Shown in pieces: positions 1 to 9,910 of a stretch of 64,000 nt of DNA; the first letter of the stretch is position 1; every line of letters starts with the position of its first letter. This DNA is from Antilocapra americana. Lineage: Eukaryota; Chordata; Mammalia; Artiodactyla; Antilocapridae. The notes below the pieces were generated by a model, which worked only from the letters and a program-made list of their open reading frames with translations, ran no database searches and was not told where the DNA came from. Location of the stretch: positions 871,526 to 935,525 of the forward strand of contig ML661382.1 in NCBI GenBank assembly GCA_007570785.1, written 5' to 3'. A program made the position numbers and the translations under genes.

Positions 1-879
1 AGACATTCAACGTAAGGTTACCACAAACCTTCAATTTATATAAAGCACAGGATCTGCAAAGAACAATAAAGTGAAACACAATAAAACGGGTACGCCCATA
101 AAGACTTTTTAGACAAACAAAAGCTCAGACAGTTTATTGCCAAAAGACATGTACTACAAGAAATGATAAAGGAAATTCTTCAGGAAAAAAAATGATACTA
201 AGTGGAAATTTTGATCAACACAAAAGAATGAACGGCACCAGTAATGTTAAATATGTGGGTAAATGTAAAAGACCCTTTTCTTTCATTTTGAATCTCTTTA
301 GAAAATAATTAATAGTTTAAATAAAAACTAATAATGCATTTTTCAAATAAAATTTATGAAAACAACAACAAAAAGAACAGGAGGGAAGATACTGTTCTAG
401 GTTCTTATACTCTGTGAAATGTACAATATTGCCTGAAGTTTGACTTTAAGAAGTTAAAAATGTCTATATAAATTCTATATCAAGCATTTTAAAAATATAA
501 CAAAGAGACATAGCAAATAAGCCAATACTGAGGATTAAACGGAATCATTTTTTAAATTCATTTATTATAAGAGCAAGGAAAGAGGGAAAAATAACAAAGA
601 ACATATGGGCAAGTAGAAAAGAAATAGCAAAATGGTAGATTTAAACCCAACTATTTCAACAATTTTATTAAATATAAGTGGTCTAAGCAACACAGTTAAA
701 AGGCATAGAGTGCCAGGTTGGGCCTGTCTGCATGCTATCTACAAGAGACTCGCTTTAAATATAAGGACACACATAGGCTGAAAGTAAAGGGTATTTATAA
801 AATTATGCCATACCAACACTAATTTTAAAAAAAAGCTACATTCGTAACAAGTAGATTATCAGAAAAATCACACACTTAG
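1..879 (+). mobile_element. Ancient L1M LINE, ORF1-ORF2 junction and start of ORF2
   Basis: This is decayed L1 text in sense orientation. From about 632 the translation recalls the start of L1 ORF2, the endonuclease domain, with echoes of the conserved block around residues 10-60 (LQETH-like at about 737-760, then a DTHRLKVKG-like string at 765-790). Stops and frameshifts are frequent, so it is not functional. It is cut by a BovB insertion at 879/890 and resumes at 1368. The exact L1M subfamily cannot be named by eye. Confidence 0.75.
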
Positions 880-889
880 AGAACACACC

Positions 890-1357
890 TGTCCGTCTAG
901 TTAAGGCTATGGTTTTTCCAGTGGTCATGTATGGATGTGAGAGTTGGATTGTGAAGAAAGCTGAGCACTGAGGAATTGATGCTTTTGAACTGTGGTATTG
1001 GAGAAGACACTTGAGAGTCCCTTGGACTGCAAGGAGATCCAACCAGTCCATCCTAAAGGAGATCAGTCCTGGGTGTTCATTGGAAGGACTGATGTTGAAG
1101 CTGAAACTCCAATACTTTGGCCACCTCATGCGAAGAGGTGACTCATTGGAAAAGACCCTGATGCTGGGAAGGGTTGAGGGCAGGAGGAGAAGGGGACGAC
1201 AGAGGATGAGATAGCTGGATGGCATCACCGACTCAATGGACATGAGTTTGGGTAAACTCCGGGAGTTGATGATGGACAGGGAGGCCTGGCGTGCTGTGAT
1301 TCATGGGGTCGCAAAGAGTCGGACATGGCTGAGTGACTGAACTGAACTGAACTGAAC
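890..1357 (+). mobile_element. BovB (RTE LINE) 3' fragment with 10-bp TSD
   Basis: This is 5'-truncated BovB. It encodes the C-terminal tail of the BovB ORF ([16 protein letters not shown], then [16 protein letters not shown]) with internal stops, and ends in the repeated gaactgaactgaac terminal motif. A perfect direct repeat agaacacacc lies at 880-889 and 1358-1367, which defines the insertion exactly. The target was an already decayed L1M ORF2. Confidence 0.95.
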
Positions 1358-1367
1358 AGAACACACC

Positions 1368-1556
1368 ACTCAAAACAATATTCATTTCTTTCAAGTTCAC
1401 ATGAAACATTTACTAACAGTATTTCGGCATAAAACAGGTCTCAAATAAATGTAAAATAATTAAAATCTTGCAAAGTATGCTCACTGACCACAATGTTTTT
1501 AAACTAGAAATCAATAAGAAATATATATTTTATCTAAAATCCATCAAATATTTGGC
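1368..1556 (+). mobile_element. Ancient L1M LINE, ORF2 linker after the endonuclease (second part)
   Basis: The L1M resumes after the BovB. The frame starting near 1468 (QSMLTDHNVFKLEINKK) matches the L1 ORF2 segment that joins endonuclease and reverse transcriptase domains. Much of the endonuclease domain between the two halves is missing, so the L1 carried an internal deletion before or at the time of the BovB insertion. Confidence 0.75.
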
Positions 1557-2673
1557 CTCAGCCGAACATCACAGCAGATCCAGAGGTGTAGCTCTTGGAA
1601 CCTGGCAGCCAACTGTATTCACAGCAGCTCTTTTGAAGGGAAGACTCTGTGGTCCACCTGCAATGGCCACCATCCATGGCTGACATCATCATAAAGGAGC
1701 TTTATTCTCAGAGGATTTACTAAACTCATGATAAAGGGATGATGAGTCTGATCTAAGTTGGAAATGATCTAAGAGAGAGTAGGTCAAAGCAAAGCTATTC
1801 TAACTCACATAAGAATTAGGACACTTCTGGTTTTGTTTTGTTTTTTCTTATGGCATTGTTTGGTTTTATCAGTTGAAGGCAGAGTAAAGCAAGTTGGCTT
1901 TTTTTGGTTTGTTTCGAATGGTTTATGGGGAATGCTGCTGAGATATTTTCCTAAAGTTCATTGTTCAATCTAAGATGCCAATGAAAATCAGGCCCAGGCC
2001 TCATCTTGGTCTGAAATAGTGGCTAAGATCAGAAGGAAAGGAAGTCTGAGCCCAGCATTGCCCATAGCCCGCATGCTTTGCTCCGGGCATCTACAAACTC
2101 ATTATGGGTCTCCAGGAACTGAGTTTATAATGGTCAAGAGTCAGTGGAGAAAAAAGTCAACAGCATCAGATTCTTTAGAAAAAAAAAAAAAATAACAAAC
2201 ACAAGACTACAGAGCACTGAAGCTGAAATGTGGAGTCCATATAACATACACAGATGAGTAATGAGGGGTACCTGAAGAAGGCATCTGTCCAGTGTAGAAG
2301 GACAAGGTCTAAATCCTCTTAAATTTCCAACCCCTAGAAGGTGCATAAATGTTTGTTCAGTGAATTAGTGAATGGGCAAAAGGGCAACCTCCCCCCACTT
2401 CAGAAGGAACTTCGGAAGAACAAAGCAGAAGCCACCTCTAATCAAGAGGGACCAAAGACAACCTCCAAAGACCCAGAGCCAAGAAGTCAGTGTAGGAGGT
2501 GGAGGAAGAGGGGAACACTGAACTGGGCCATGGGGTGGGCAAGAGGAAATCATGGAGGCTCCCTGGAAGCAGCAAAAGAGGTCAGCAAGATGAGATGGGC
2601 CAACAACTCTCAAAGAACACAGGGGAAGGATTGGGAATAAACCTGTGATGGGATCTGAGTCAGGAAGGCATTC
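1557..2673. other. No recognised gene or repeat
   Basis: This is mixed-composition DNA with a poly-A run at 2178-2191 and a weak L2-like (minus) flavour near 2500-2640. Short open frames here have no recognisable domain. I see nothing I can name. Confidence 0.5.
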
Positions 2674-2700
2674 GTTTTTTTGTTTGTTTGTTTGTTTATT
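2674..2700. repeat. (TTTG)n microsatellite
   Basis: Short run of TTTG units. Confidence 0.9.
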
Positions 2701-3034
2701 CCAGAGGTCTTCTCTCGTCCCCAGGCTAACAGGGCCAGAAGAATCTTGCTTGGTAGATAGACGCAGCCTTCTCACAACTGCAGTGAGGTGTAATAATTAC
2801 CCTACAGAGAAGGTGAGGTGAACAGGCAGAGAGCGTATTAGGGAAGGTACAAGAAGGAGAGCTTTCAAAAGGAGGGAGTGGGCTGCTGGTACACAATGGG
2901 GGAGGGGCGATAAAGAGCCCTCACTGACCCAGAGCCTGAACGGAGTGGTATCAGATGAACAGATCCGGAGGTGTAAGGGTCTGTTTTTCCTAGTAGGGAA
3001 GGTGATCTGAATATAAATGATTCAAATTCCAGGA
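2701..3034. other. No recognised gene or repeat
   Basis: Purine-rich DNA. I see no open frame with a recognisable domain and no named repeat. Confidence 0.5.
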
Positions 3035-3345
3035 CCCTCTACTTCCTGACTGTGTGTGCAAGCTGACTGACCCCGCCAATTCTCAATTTTCTTGTCTATA
3101 AAGTGGTTGCTGTTGTTTATTTTAGTCGCTAAGGCCTGTCTGACTCTTCTGCGACCCCATGGACTGTAGCCTGCCAGGTTCTCCTGTCCATAGAATTTCC
3201 CAGGGAAGAATACTGGGGTGGGTTGCCATTTCCTTCTCCAGGGGGGTCTTCTCAACCCGGACATCAAACCCTGCATCTTCTGCATTGGCAGGCAGGTTCT
3301 TTACCACTGAGCCACCGAGAAAGTCCAGAAATAATAGTATCAGCA
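3035..3345 (+). mobile_element. MIR SINE fragment, split by a Bov-tA
   Basis: 3035-3108 reads like the MIR core after the B box (ctcaattttcttgtctataaag resembles cctcagtttcctcatctgtaaa), and 3327-3345 (aataatagta) continues it. The Bov-tA at 3109-3326 sits between the two parts. Confidence 0.55.
3109..3326 (-). mobile_element. Bov-tA SINE
   Basis: Reverse orientation. Read on the minus strand it begins with the tRNA-like head (gtggctcagtggtaaagaa-type) and B-box region, then the gggaagaatactgg body and the gcgactaaa tail. It is ruminant-specific. It is not a tRNA gene, because the acceptor stem is absent. Confidence 0.93.
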
Positions 3346-3349
3346 GCCA

Positions 3350-3535
3350 GTGAGCTCAGCACCTGCTCTGTGTCAGGCGCATCCTAATGCTTCATACACC
3401 ATATCTTACTACACCCACAACCACCCCGGTATTGTCTCCATTGTATGGGAGGACCTGTGGCACAGAGCGGTTCAGTAGCTTATCTAAGCCCGCACAGCTG
3501 AAAAGTAGTTAAGCTTCAAAGACACTGGCTCCTAA
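3350..3535 (-). mobile_element. MIR SINE
   Basis: Reverse-orientation MIR. It contains the degenerate strings agcacctgctctgtgtcagg and ggttcagtagcttatctaag, corresponding to the 3' CORE-SINE tail and the body. Confidence 0.75.
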
Positions 3536-4029
3536 GGGTCTTAAGGCACAGGTATATAACATTTATCTCAAGAGCAGTTAGCAGATATCAAATGAGACAG
3601 TGCTGGGGCAGGAATTTTCCACACCCATCCCCAAGGCTTCCCCACACCCCACCATTGCCCAGTACAGAACTGTGTGTGTCACTGGTGCTCAAAGACCGTT
3701 GCTGACAAGGCTTTGCGAGGCAATGAAACCCTGGGATCAAGCCTCAGAGAGGAGTTGATTGAAGATCTGTGTTCTCACACATTGGCCAAGGCAGATGCCA
3801 AAACCAGACTCTCTCAAGAACAGGCTTCTCCTCCGAGGCCTCTTGTCCCCTCTTCGTGCAATATTAGCAAAAGGATCGTGTGTTCCCAGGCCAAGTGCAA
3901 GACTGGCAAAGCAGGTGTGAGATTAGTGGCTTTCCTGTACAACAAAGACTTTGCTGCAGGCAGCAGAATTCAATATGCAAACCCCAGTACCCAGGCCTCA
4001 CACCCCACCCTCCCGGCTGGGTGGACAGC
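3536..4029. other. No recognised gene; 124-codon open frame of unknown meaning
   Basis: No named repeat is seen. A plus-strand frame 3674-4048 stays open for 124 codons (MCHWCSKTV...), but it has no recognisable domain and no splice or promoter context that I can defend. I treat it as chance. Confidence 0.45.
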
Positions 4030-4480
4030 GGCCACAGGAAACTGGTAATGTATGTGCGCTCCGGCTGCCGGGCCCAAGTTATTATTCATTACGGTTTTCT
4101 ATTACCCAGTGATAGATGATGCCCCCAGGCTGGCGTTGCCCCCAGAATGCTTATTACAGCTCACTTAAGTAGGCGTTGATTTAGCTTAAATCGGTTGTTC
4201 TGTTCAGCCCAGACATGGGCCTGCCCCAGCTCTGCCTGCAAAACTCCCTTCACCAAGGCTTAATTGAATTCTAACTACTCTCAGCCTCCTTTTAGGGAGG
4301 CGTGGGGTAGGAGGCCCGTGCAGGGCCGCAGGGTGGCCCAAGCCCCACTGGTCTCTCCAACCCTATGCAATCTTAATTTGAGGAGGGTCTTCCCTTTGAC
4401 TCTAGACAATAAATTTTGACAAACAACTCCAGTGAGGCTGGAGTCCTGTATGGACTTAACTCATAGGGAAATGATGAAAT
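4030..4480. promoter_or_regulatory. Candidate conserved noncoding element 1
   Basis: Repeat-free block carrying homeodomain-type cores: attattcattacgg, ttattacag, an NKX2-like CACTTAA at 4162-4168, and ttaattgaatt at about 4259-4269. Such density in a repeat-rich neighbourhood is typical of developmental enhancers, but no alignment was available. This is inference only. Confidence 0.3.
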
Positions 4481-4794
4481 CTCAAGTTGAAACAGCCCAT
4501 GGGCTGTCATTGTGTCTGTCGGTAAGTCGTGTCCCTGGATCAGGCCACTGTTTATTAGCTGCCCTCACCCAGCCATCTCATTGCTTGCCAAAGTGACAGA
4601 GCCAGTGTTGACTCTTCATAGGAATCCAGCACAGCTGGGCCACACTAAGGACATCATGGCCCCAACGATTAGGACCGCCATCATTCGTTCACTTGTCAGA
4701 GATCCCCAAGGACATAGTGCGACCCCTAGGAACAGAACAGACAGTGCTCTCTGCCATCATGGAAGTCACTCTCAAGAGTAGTTAGGGACTACTC
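4481..4794. other. No recognised gene or repeat
   Basis: Unremarkable mixed sequence. The open frames are short and have no recognisable similarity. Confidence 0.5.
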
Positions 4795-5030
4795 TAGAGT
4801 CTTGTTTATTTATTGTAGATTATGTGCCAGACATTGTTTTCCGGGCTCTACCTGTCCTACCCACATTTGTCGCCATAACCCTGTGCTGTTTTATCTGTTT
4901 TATAGAGAAAGAAATTAAGGTTACTAAAGTGACAAAAGGTCGAAAACAATGGTGCAGAATGAACAGAAGCTTATAACCACAGTGCTCTGCTTCTCCTATG
5001 CTGCTATGTTGTTATACACTATTATACCAT
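4795..5030 (-). mobile_element. MIR SINE
   Basis: Reverse MIR: attatgtgccagacattgtt, then ttatagagaaagaaatt, then a cagtgctctgcttct end that matches the complement of the MIR 5' head. It is interrupted on its right by Bov-tA. Confidence 0.7.
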
Positions 5031-5160
5031 GGGAAGATCCCCTGGAGGAGGAAACGGTAACCCACTCCAGTATTCTTGCCTGAAAAACTCCATGGACAGA
5101 AGAGCCTAACAGATGGCAGTCCACGGAATGGCAAAAGAGACACGACTGAGCAACTGAATG
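5031..5160 (+). mobile_element. Bov-tA SINE, 5'-truncated
   Basis: Begins at gggaagatcccctgg, so the tRNA-like head is lost, and runs to gacacgactgagcaactga. It is diverged from consensus (cagatggcagtccacggaatgg). Confidence 0.9.
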
Positions 5161-5244
5161 CAGAGAGGTTAGAGGTTAGTATGCACTTATCAGATTTGTT
5201 AATAATTCCCGACAACCTCTTGGACAATACATCTTCGTGTCATT

Positions 5245-5492
5245 GTCTCATAGAGGTTAAGAACAGGGGCTCCATGATCAGATGGATCTAGGCTAGAAGC
5301 TTTGCTCTGCTTCGTCCTAGTAGCGTGAACCTGGGAAAGTTATCTATCCCCTCTGAGCTTCCATTTCCTTGACTTTAAAATGGGCGATAATAATAGTACT
5401 ACATCAGGGGTTGTGAGAATTAAACTGGAAATTATAGCACTTATAATTTCTAGCACTATAAATAGCACTTAGCACAGCGCCTTGTGTACAAG
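5245..5492 (+). mobile_element. MIR SINE
   Basis: Nearly full-length sense MIR: tagaggttaagaacaggggc head, a middle with cctgggaaagttatctatcc, aaaatgggcgataataatag, and the tail tagcacttagcacagcgcct. Confidence 0.85.
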
Positions 5493-5814
5493 CTGTGGTC
5501 TTGAGTCCTTGGCAGTAAAGAGACAATGCCCAGGAGATAAACTGTTCTTGGTGGGGAATAAAGCTGTCTTCTACGGAGACAGTCCAGGAGGGTGTCAACG
5601 GGAAGACCCAAGGATGTCTGGGAAAGAGAATTCCTGCAGGGACAGAGTCTGAGGCTCAGGAACTTAGAGGGAATTGGAACTCTTTAGGTTATTCTGTATC
5701 TTCTGCTACCATTGCCTTTTCTTTCTTTGGTAGAAAAGTTATTTTTGAAAAAGCAAGGGAACCAAGGGAAAGGGTGTTCATTAAATAGCAATCATAATAA
5801 AAATAATAATGAGG
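5493..5814. other. No recognised gene or repeat
   Basis: Ordinary sequence with a short aataataaaaataataat stretch at its right edge. Confidence 0.5.
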
Positions 5815-6058
5815 CTGGCACTTATCCAGCACTAGCAATGTGTCAGGTCTGTGCTCTGCTTGAGGTAAGTCATTTAGCTTCAACCTCTGAAGCTGGTACC
5901 ATCTTCATCATCCATTTTGCAGATAAGAAAACTGAGGCTTGATGAGATGAAAGCATTTGCTTGACTAATGTAGCCACAATTACTAAGTAGCTAAAACTAG
6001 ATTCAAACCCAGCTGTGTCTAATTCCAAAGCCCACCATCTGACCCACTGGGTTTACTT
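5815..6058 (-). mobile_element. MIR SINE
   Basis: Reverse MIR: agcactagcaatgtgtcagg, then ccattttgcagataagaaaa, then attcaaacccagctgtgtct and aagcccaccatctgacccac. Confidence 0.85.
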
Positions 6059-6773
6059 TTCCTCCCCACCTCTACCCCGCCGCCCAACAGCCTCTGAGAA
6101 AAGCATTAACAACACAAACCAGAGGGGAATGCAGGCAGTTTTATAAACCCACTGCCTTCTCCTCATACTTAACTTTTCGAAGAGCTCTGCAAGCTGAGGC
6201 TGCTCGGAGAATGGCTGGAAGTCAGAAACGACCACCTCCTGGAAGGTGGTCAGAAACCACAGAGCCATTCTCCGCTTAGCTGGACAGATCATAAAAACAG
6301 CCCAAACCATCAATCACATCTTCAGTGTAGCTTCCCAGCTTTCATTTTTATTGTTGGTTTTTTCCTTTTAATTAACAGTGGAAAGAAATGCTGTATCCAG
6401 GTTTTCCCTCCCTGAGCTTTCAAACTCGCTACCTGGATTTGTCTGGAGCCAGTAGGGAGACCCAGCAACATGTAGAAGTCGGGAAGCTGCGGAGGGAGGA
6501 GGGAGATCTGGGTGCCTGTGACCCTCCTGGTATGAGCCAGGTCACCTCCTGGTATGCAACTACCTTTGGGGCCCCAGTATCAGTCCCAGGCTGACTGTTT
6601 TGCGTTGCAGCAGGATATACACGCAGATGTCCACCACCCCCCACACCCCCCAGGGATGTGCCACTTGCTCCCCGGCCCTCCCTGCATTGATCCAAGGCCC
6701 AGAGAACATCTTCTTTAGACAAGGTCACCTTTGGCTGCTAATAAGACTCAGCTATGGAATTATTCATCAGCTT
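6059..6773. other. No recognised gene; C-rich patch at 6629-6655
   Basis: Unique-looking sequence. The C-rich patch (caccaccccccacacccccc) would be G-rich on the minus strand. Short open frames on both strands have no recognisable domain. Confidence 0.5.
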
Positions 6774-7134
6774 TAAAAAAAAAATACATCATTTTCATCA
6801 TAAAAACTAATATAACCATGTTACAGAAGAATTGAAAAATAGAAGAAAAAAAGAAACAAAATAAGCCATAATTCATTTGACCTGACACAACCACCATTAG
6901 CATTCTTGATGTGACTCTGCTCTCCAAAGCTCAGGGTTTTGCCTCATTGTAACTGTGGTACTCTTGCAATTGTGTATACAATTTTTTAGACTCTTAACAT
7001 TTTCTGGTACTATACCCAATCTCCAAAACTATCCTTTTAGTGACTACCTTGTACTCCATGGAGTCATGCCATCTCTTACTAAGTTTTTCTATTTATGAGC
7101 TTGTCACTACCATAAGTAATGCTGCAATGAACAT

Positions 7135-7213
7135 CTTTTTTTTTTAATGAAGTATGTGATGTATAATGTTGTATAAATTACAGGTGTACAATATAGTGAG
7201 TCACAGTTTTAAA
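7135..7213 (-). mobile_element. 79-bp 5'-truncated L1 insertion with 12-bp TSD
   Basis: It starts with a poly-T tract (the L1 tail in reverse) followed by L1 3'-end text (aatgaagtatg...acaggtgtacaatatagtga). A perfect direct repeat tgcaatgaacat lies at 7123-7134 and 7214-7225. Confidence 0.85.
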
Positions 7214-7444
7214 TGCAATGAACATTTTGAATTTATTGTTTTCTTCCTCAGTCTATGGGGTTATTTCTTCATGATAATTTTTCAACATAAAAGAAACCTC
7301 TGGGTCAGAGTTACCAATTTTTTGACTCAATGTTAATGCTACAAGCATGAGAGAATATCTTGTTCATTGCAACATCATCAACATTGGTATTATCTTTTTA
7401 TCCTCCCTTACTAGTTTGATAAAAAGATGTCTCTTTTATTGTTG

Positions 7445-8010
7445 CTTTTTTATTGAAGTATAGCTAACACTTTATAATTGACATACATCACTATATTAGT
7501 TTCAGATGTACAACATAATGATTTGATAGTTGTCTATATTGTGAAATGATCACCACTGTGTCTAGTCAACATCTGTCACCATTCTTGGTCACAAATTTTT
7601 TTCCTTTGATGACAACTTTTAACATTTACTCTCTTAGCAACATTCAGATATGCAATACAGCATTATTAACTGTAGTTATCATGCTGTACATTACATCCCA
7701 TCCCCAGGTCTGATTTATTTTATAACTGGAAGTTTGTACCTTTGACTCCCTTCACCCATTTCACCCACAACCCTCTCTTCTGCCTTTGGCAACTACCAAT
7801 CTGTTCTCTGTATCTATGACTCAGGCTTGTTTGTTCATTTATTTTTAGATCCCACATATGACGTTTGTCTTTCTCTGTTTGACTTATTTCATGTAGCCCA
7901 ATACCCTCAAAGTCCATTGTTGCCAATGGCAAGATTTCCTTTTTTATGGCTGAATAACATTCCAGCGAATATATATATCACATTTTTTTATCCATTCATC
8001 CATCACTAAA
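7445..8010 (-). mobile_element. L1M (L1MA/L1MB-like) 3' end
   Basis: Reverse L1 3' UTR and end of ORF2: tttttattgaagtatagcta, then ctcttagcaacattcagatatgc, then ggcaactaccaatctgttc, then ggctgaataacattccagcg, which is the complement of the WNIPA/EYYSA region of ORF2. There are many stops. Confidence 0.85.
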
Positions 8011-8085
8011 CAATCTCTTTGTTGTGAAATTTGCTTTGGGAACTTGGGATTTTTGAGAAAGGTGATGGTATCTTTTTATTTTTAA

Positions 8086-8257
8086 GAGTTAAAAGCTTTG
8101 GTCTCAAATAAACTTGGGTTGAAAATATAGTTCTGCCATTTCACGAGCTATATATGTTGCCTTGCTTAAATCTCTCTAATCCCTTCCTACTCATCTGTAA
8201 AGTGGTGAGGATGTTTCCACCTCCCTACTGTGTTGGCATTAAGATAACATGAAAAGA
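8086..8257 (+). mobile_element. MIR SINE, left part (host of the BovB/L1 nest)
   Basis: Sense MIR from the head (aaagctttggtctcaaataa) to the middle (catctgtaaagtggtgagga). It stops within the MIR tail (attaagataacatgaaaag), where BovB begins. The MIR tail resumes at about 10603. Confidence 0.75.
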
Positions 8258-8517
8258 TTTGTCTTAGTCCAAATAGTAGGGAAAGGAGTATGTCAAGGCT
8301 GTATATTGTCACCCTGTTTATTTAACTTATATGAAGAGTACATCACAAGAAATGCTGGGCTGGATGAAGCACAAGCTGGAATCAAGATTGTCAAGAGAAA
8401 TATCAATAACCTCAAATACACAGATGACACCACCCTTATTGCAGAAAGTGAACTAAAGAGCCTCTTGATCAAAGTGAAAGAGGAGAGTGAAAAAGTTGGC
8501 TTAAAACTCAACATACA
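8258..8517 (+). mobile_element. BovB reverse transcriptase fragment, left part
   Basis: It encodes a degenerate but readable RT block: GKGVCQGCILSPCLFNLY, then NNLKYTDDTTLIAESE, where the catalytic YADD-type box is YTDD, then [16 protein letters not shown]. Frame 8249-8530 is open through it. The continuing BovB sequence is displaced to 9939 by an L1 insertion. It is a dead, 5'-truncated copy. Confidence 0.95.
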
Positions 8518-8520
8518 AAA

Positions 8521-9255
8521 TGGGACCTAATTAAAATTAAAAGCTTTTGCACAACAAAGGAAACTATAAGCAAGGTGAAAAGACAGCCTTCAGAATGGGA
8601 GAAAATAATAGCCAATGAAACAACAGACAAACAATTAATCTCAAAAATATACAAACAACTCCTGCAGCTCCATTCTAGAAAAATAAACAACCCAATTAAA
8701 AAGTGGGCCAAAGAACTTAACAGACATTTCTCCAAAGATATAAAAATGGCTAACAAACACATGAAAAGATGCTCAACATCACGCATTATCAGAGAAATGC
8801 AAATCAAAACTACAATGAGGTACCACTTTACACCAGTCAGAATGGCTGCCATCCAAAAGTCTACAAGCAATAAATGCTGGAGAGAATGTGGAGAAAAGGG
8901 AACCCTCTTACACTGTTGGTGGGAATGCAAACTAGTACAACCACTATGGAAAACAGTGTGGAGGTTCCTTAAAAAGCGGCAAATAGACCTGCCATATGAC
9001 CCAGCAATCCCACTGCTGGGCATACACACCGAGGAAACCAGAATTGAAAGAGCCACGTGTACCCCAATGTTCATCACTGCATTGTTTACAATAGCCAGGA
9101 CATGGAAGCAACCTAGATGCCCATCAACTGACGAATGGATAAGAAAGCTGTGGTACATATACACAATGGAATATTACTCAGCATTAAAAAAAATTCATTT
9201 GAAGCAATTCTACTCAGATGGACGAAACTGGAGCCCATTATCCAGAGTGAAGTAA
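8521..9255 (+). pseudogene. L1 ORF2 C-terminal remnant (frameshifted end)
   Basis: A single open frame of 244 codons runs from the left insertion junction to TAA at 9253-9255. Without the first 18 codons it begins [18 protein letters not shown], then [16 protein letters not shown] and [15 protein letters not shown], then the Cys/His C-terminal region ([19 protein letters not shown]), then [10 protein letters not shown] and [20 protein letters not shown]. These are the post-RT and C-terminal Cys-rich segments of L1 ORF2; endonuclease and RT are absent. The A-run after EYYSA is 8 bases, against 9 in the copy at 60.3 kb, and the frame shifts to a non-L1 tail ([15 protein letters not shown]). Low divergence suggests a relatively young insertion. 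It cannot retrotranspose. Confidence 0.93.
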
Positions 9256-9502
9256 GCCAGAAGCAAAAACAACAATACAGTATATTAACGCACATATATG
9301 GAATTTAGAAAGACGGTAACGAGAACCCAACATAAGAGACAGCAAAAGGAACGCAGATGTATAGAATAGACTCGTGGACTTTGTGGATGAGGGTAAGGGT
9401 GGGATGATATGGGAGAAGGGCATTGAAGCATGTTAATTTTCATATGTCTAATCAATCGCCAGCCCAGGACTGATGCTCGGGGCTGGTGCAGCGAGATTTC
9501 CC

Positions 9503-9517
9503 GGGGGGGGGGGGGGG
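9503..9517 (+). other. G-homopolymer at edge of gap, in L1 3' UTR polypurine tract
   Basis: A run of G directly before the Ns. Other L1 copies in this window have at this place a mixed G-rich tract (12030-12056, 60684-60713, and reverse at 21575-21598), so the homopolymer and the gap mark a hard-to-read, possibly G-quadruplex-forming sequence. Confidence 0.8.
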
Positions 9518-9617
9518 NNNNNNNNNNNNNNNNNNNNNNNNNNNNNNNNNNNNNNNNNNNNNNNNNNNNNNNNNNNNNNNNNNNNNNNNNNNNNNNNNNN
9601 NNNNNNNNNNNNNNNNN
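9518..9617. other. Assembly gap, 100 N
   Basis: Exactly 100 Ns, a conventional size for a gap of unknown length. By comparison with the L1 at 60.7 kb it should hold at least the last ~100 bp of the L1 3' UTR and the start of its A-rich tail. Confidence 0.99.
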
Positions 9618-9645
9618 AATAATAATAATAATAATATAATAATAT
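9618..9645. repeat. (AAT)n microsatellite, probably the L1 A-rich tail
   Basis: AAT units directly after the gap. A tail of this type grows from A-rich L1 3' ends. Confidence 0.85.
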
Positions 9646-9910
9646 TGCAAAAATGACTTGAAACAAAGTCTGTACAACACGACATAGTGTTTGTCACATG
9701 GATAATGCTCAGTGAATGGGAGACTTATTTGGATAGAACTTGGCAAAACTGATATTTTTGTAATTACATTTGGAATATTGAAAATATTCTAGTTGTGGAT
9801 AAAAGTTTCTGTATACTCTATGAGTATTATATATAGTATATGAAGTATTTGGTGTGGTCTGATACTGAATAAAACTATAGAAAATGTTAATTGTTCTTAT
9901 CACTAATTTG
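9646..9910 (+). other. Possible 3'-transduced sequence
   Basis: About 265 bp of AT-rich sequence that is neither L1 nor BovB, between the first A-rich tail and a second poly-A (9911-9927) that abuts the TSD. It contains aataaa at 9868-9873, about 40 bp before the second poly-A. This is what a read-through L1 transcript would carry from its source locus. Confidence 0.55.

Larger units (their letters stand above)
6774..8085 (-). mobile_element. Ancient L1 (L1ME/L1M-like) with two younger L1 insertions
   Basis: The text (taatgctgcaatgaacatct, ctctgggtcagagttacc, aacattggtattatc) is the reverse-oriented old L1 3' ORF2 region seen widely in mammals. It is interrupted at 7135-7213 and at about 7445-8010 by two other reverse L1 pieces, and its continuation is seen at about 8035-8085 (gagaaaggtgatggtatc). 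Confidence 0.6.

Noticed and set aside
9285..9746. Open frames across the 100-N gap
   Set aside because: They contain undefined residues and L1 3' UTR sequence.
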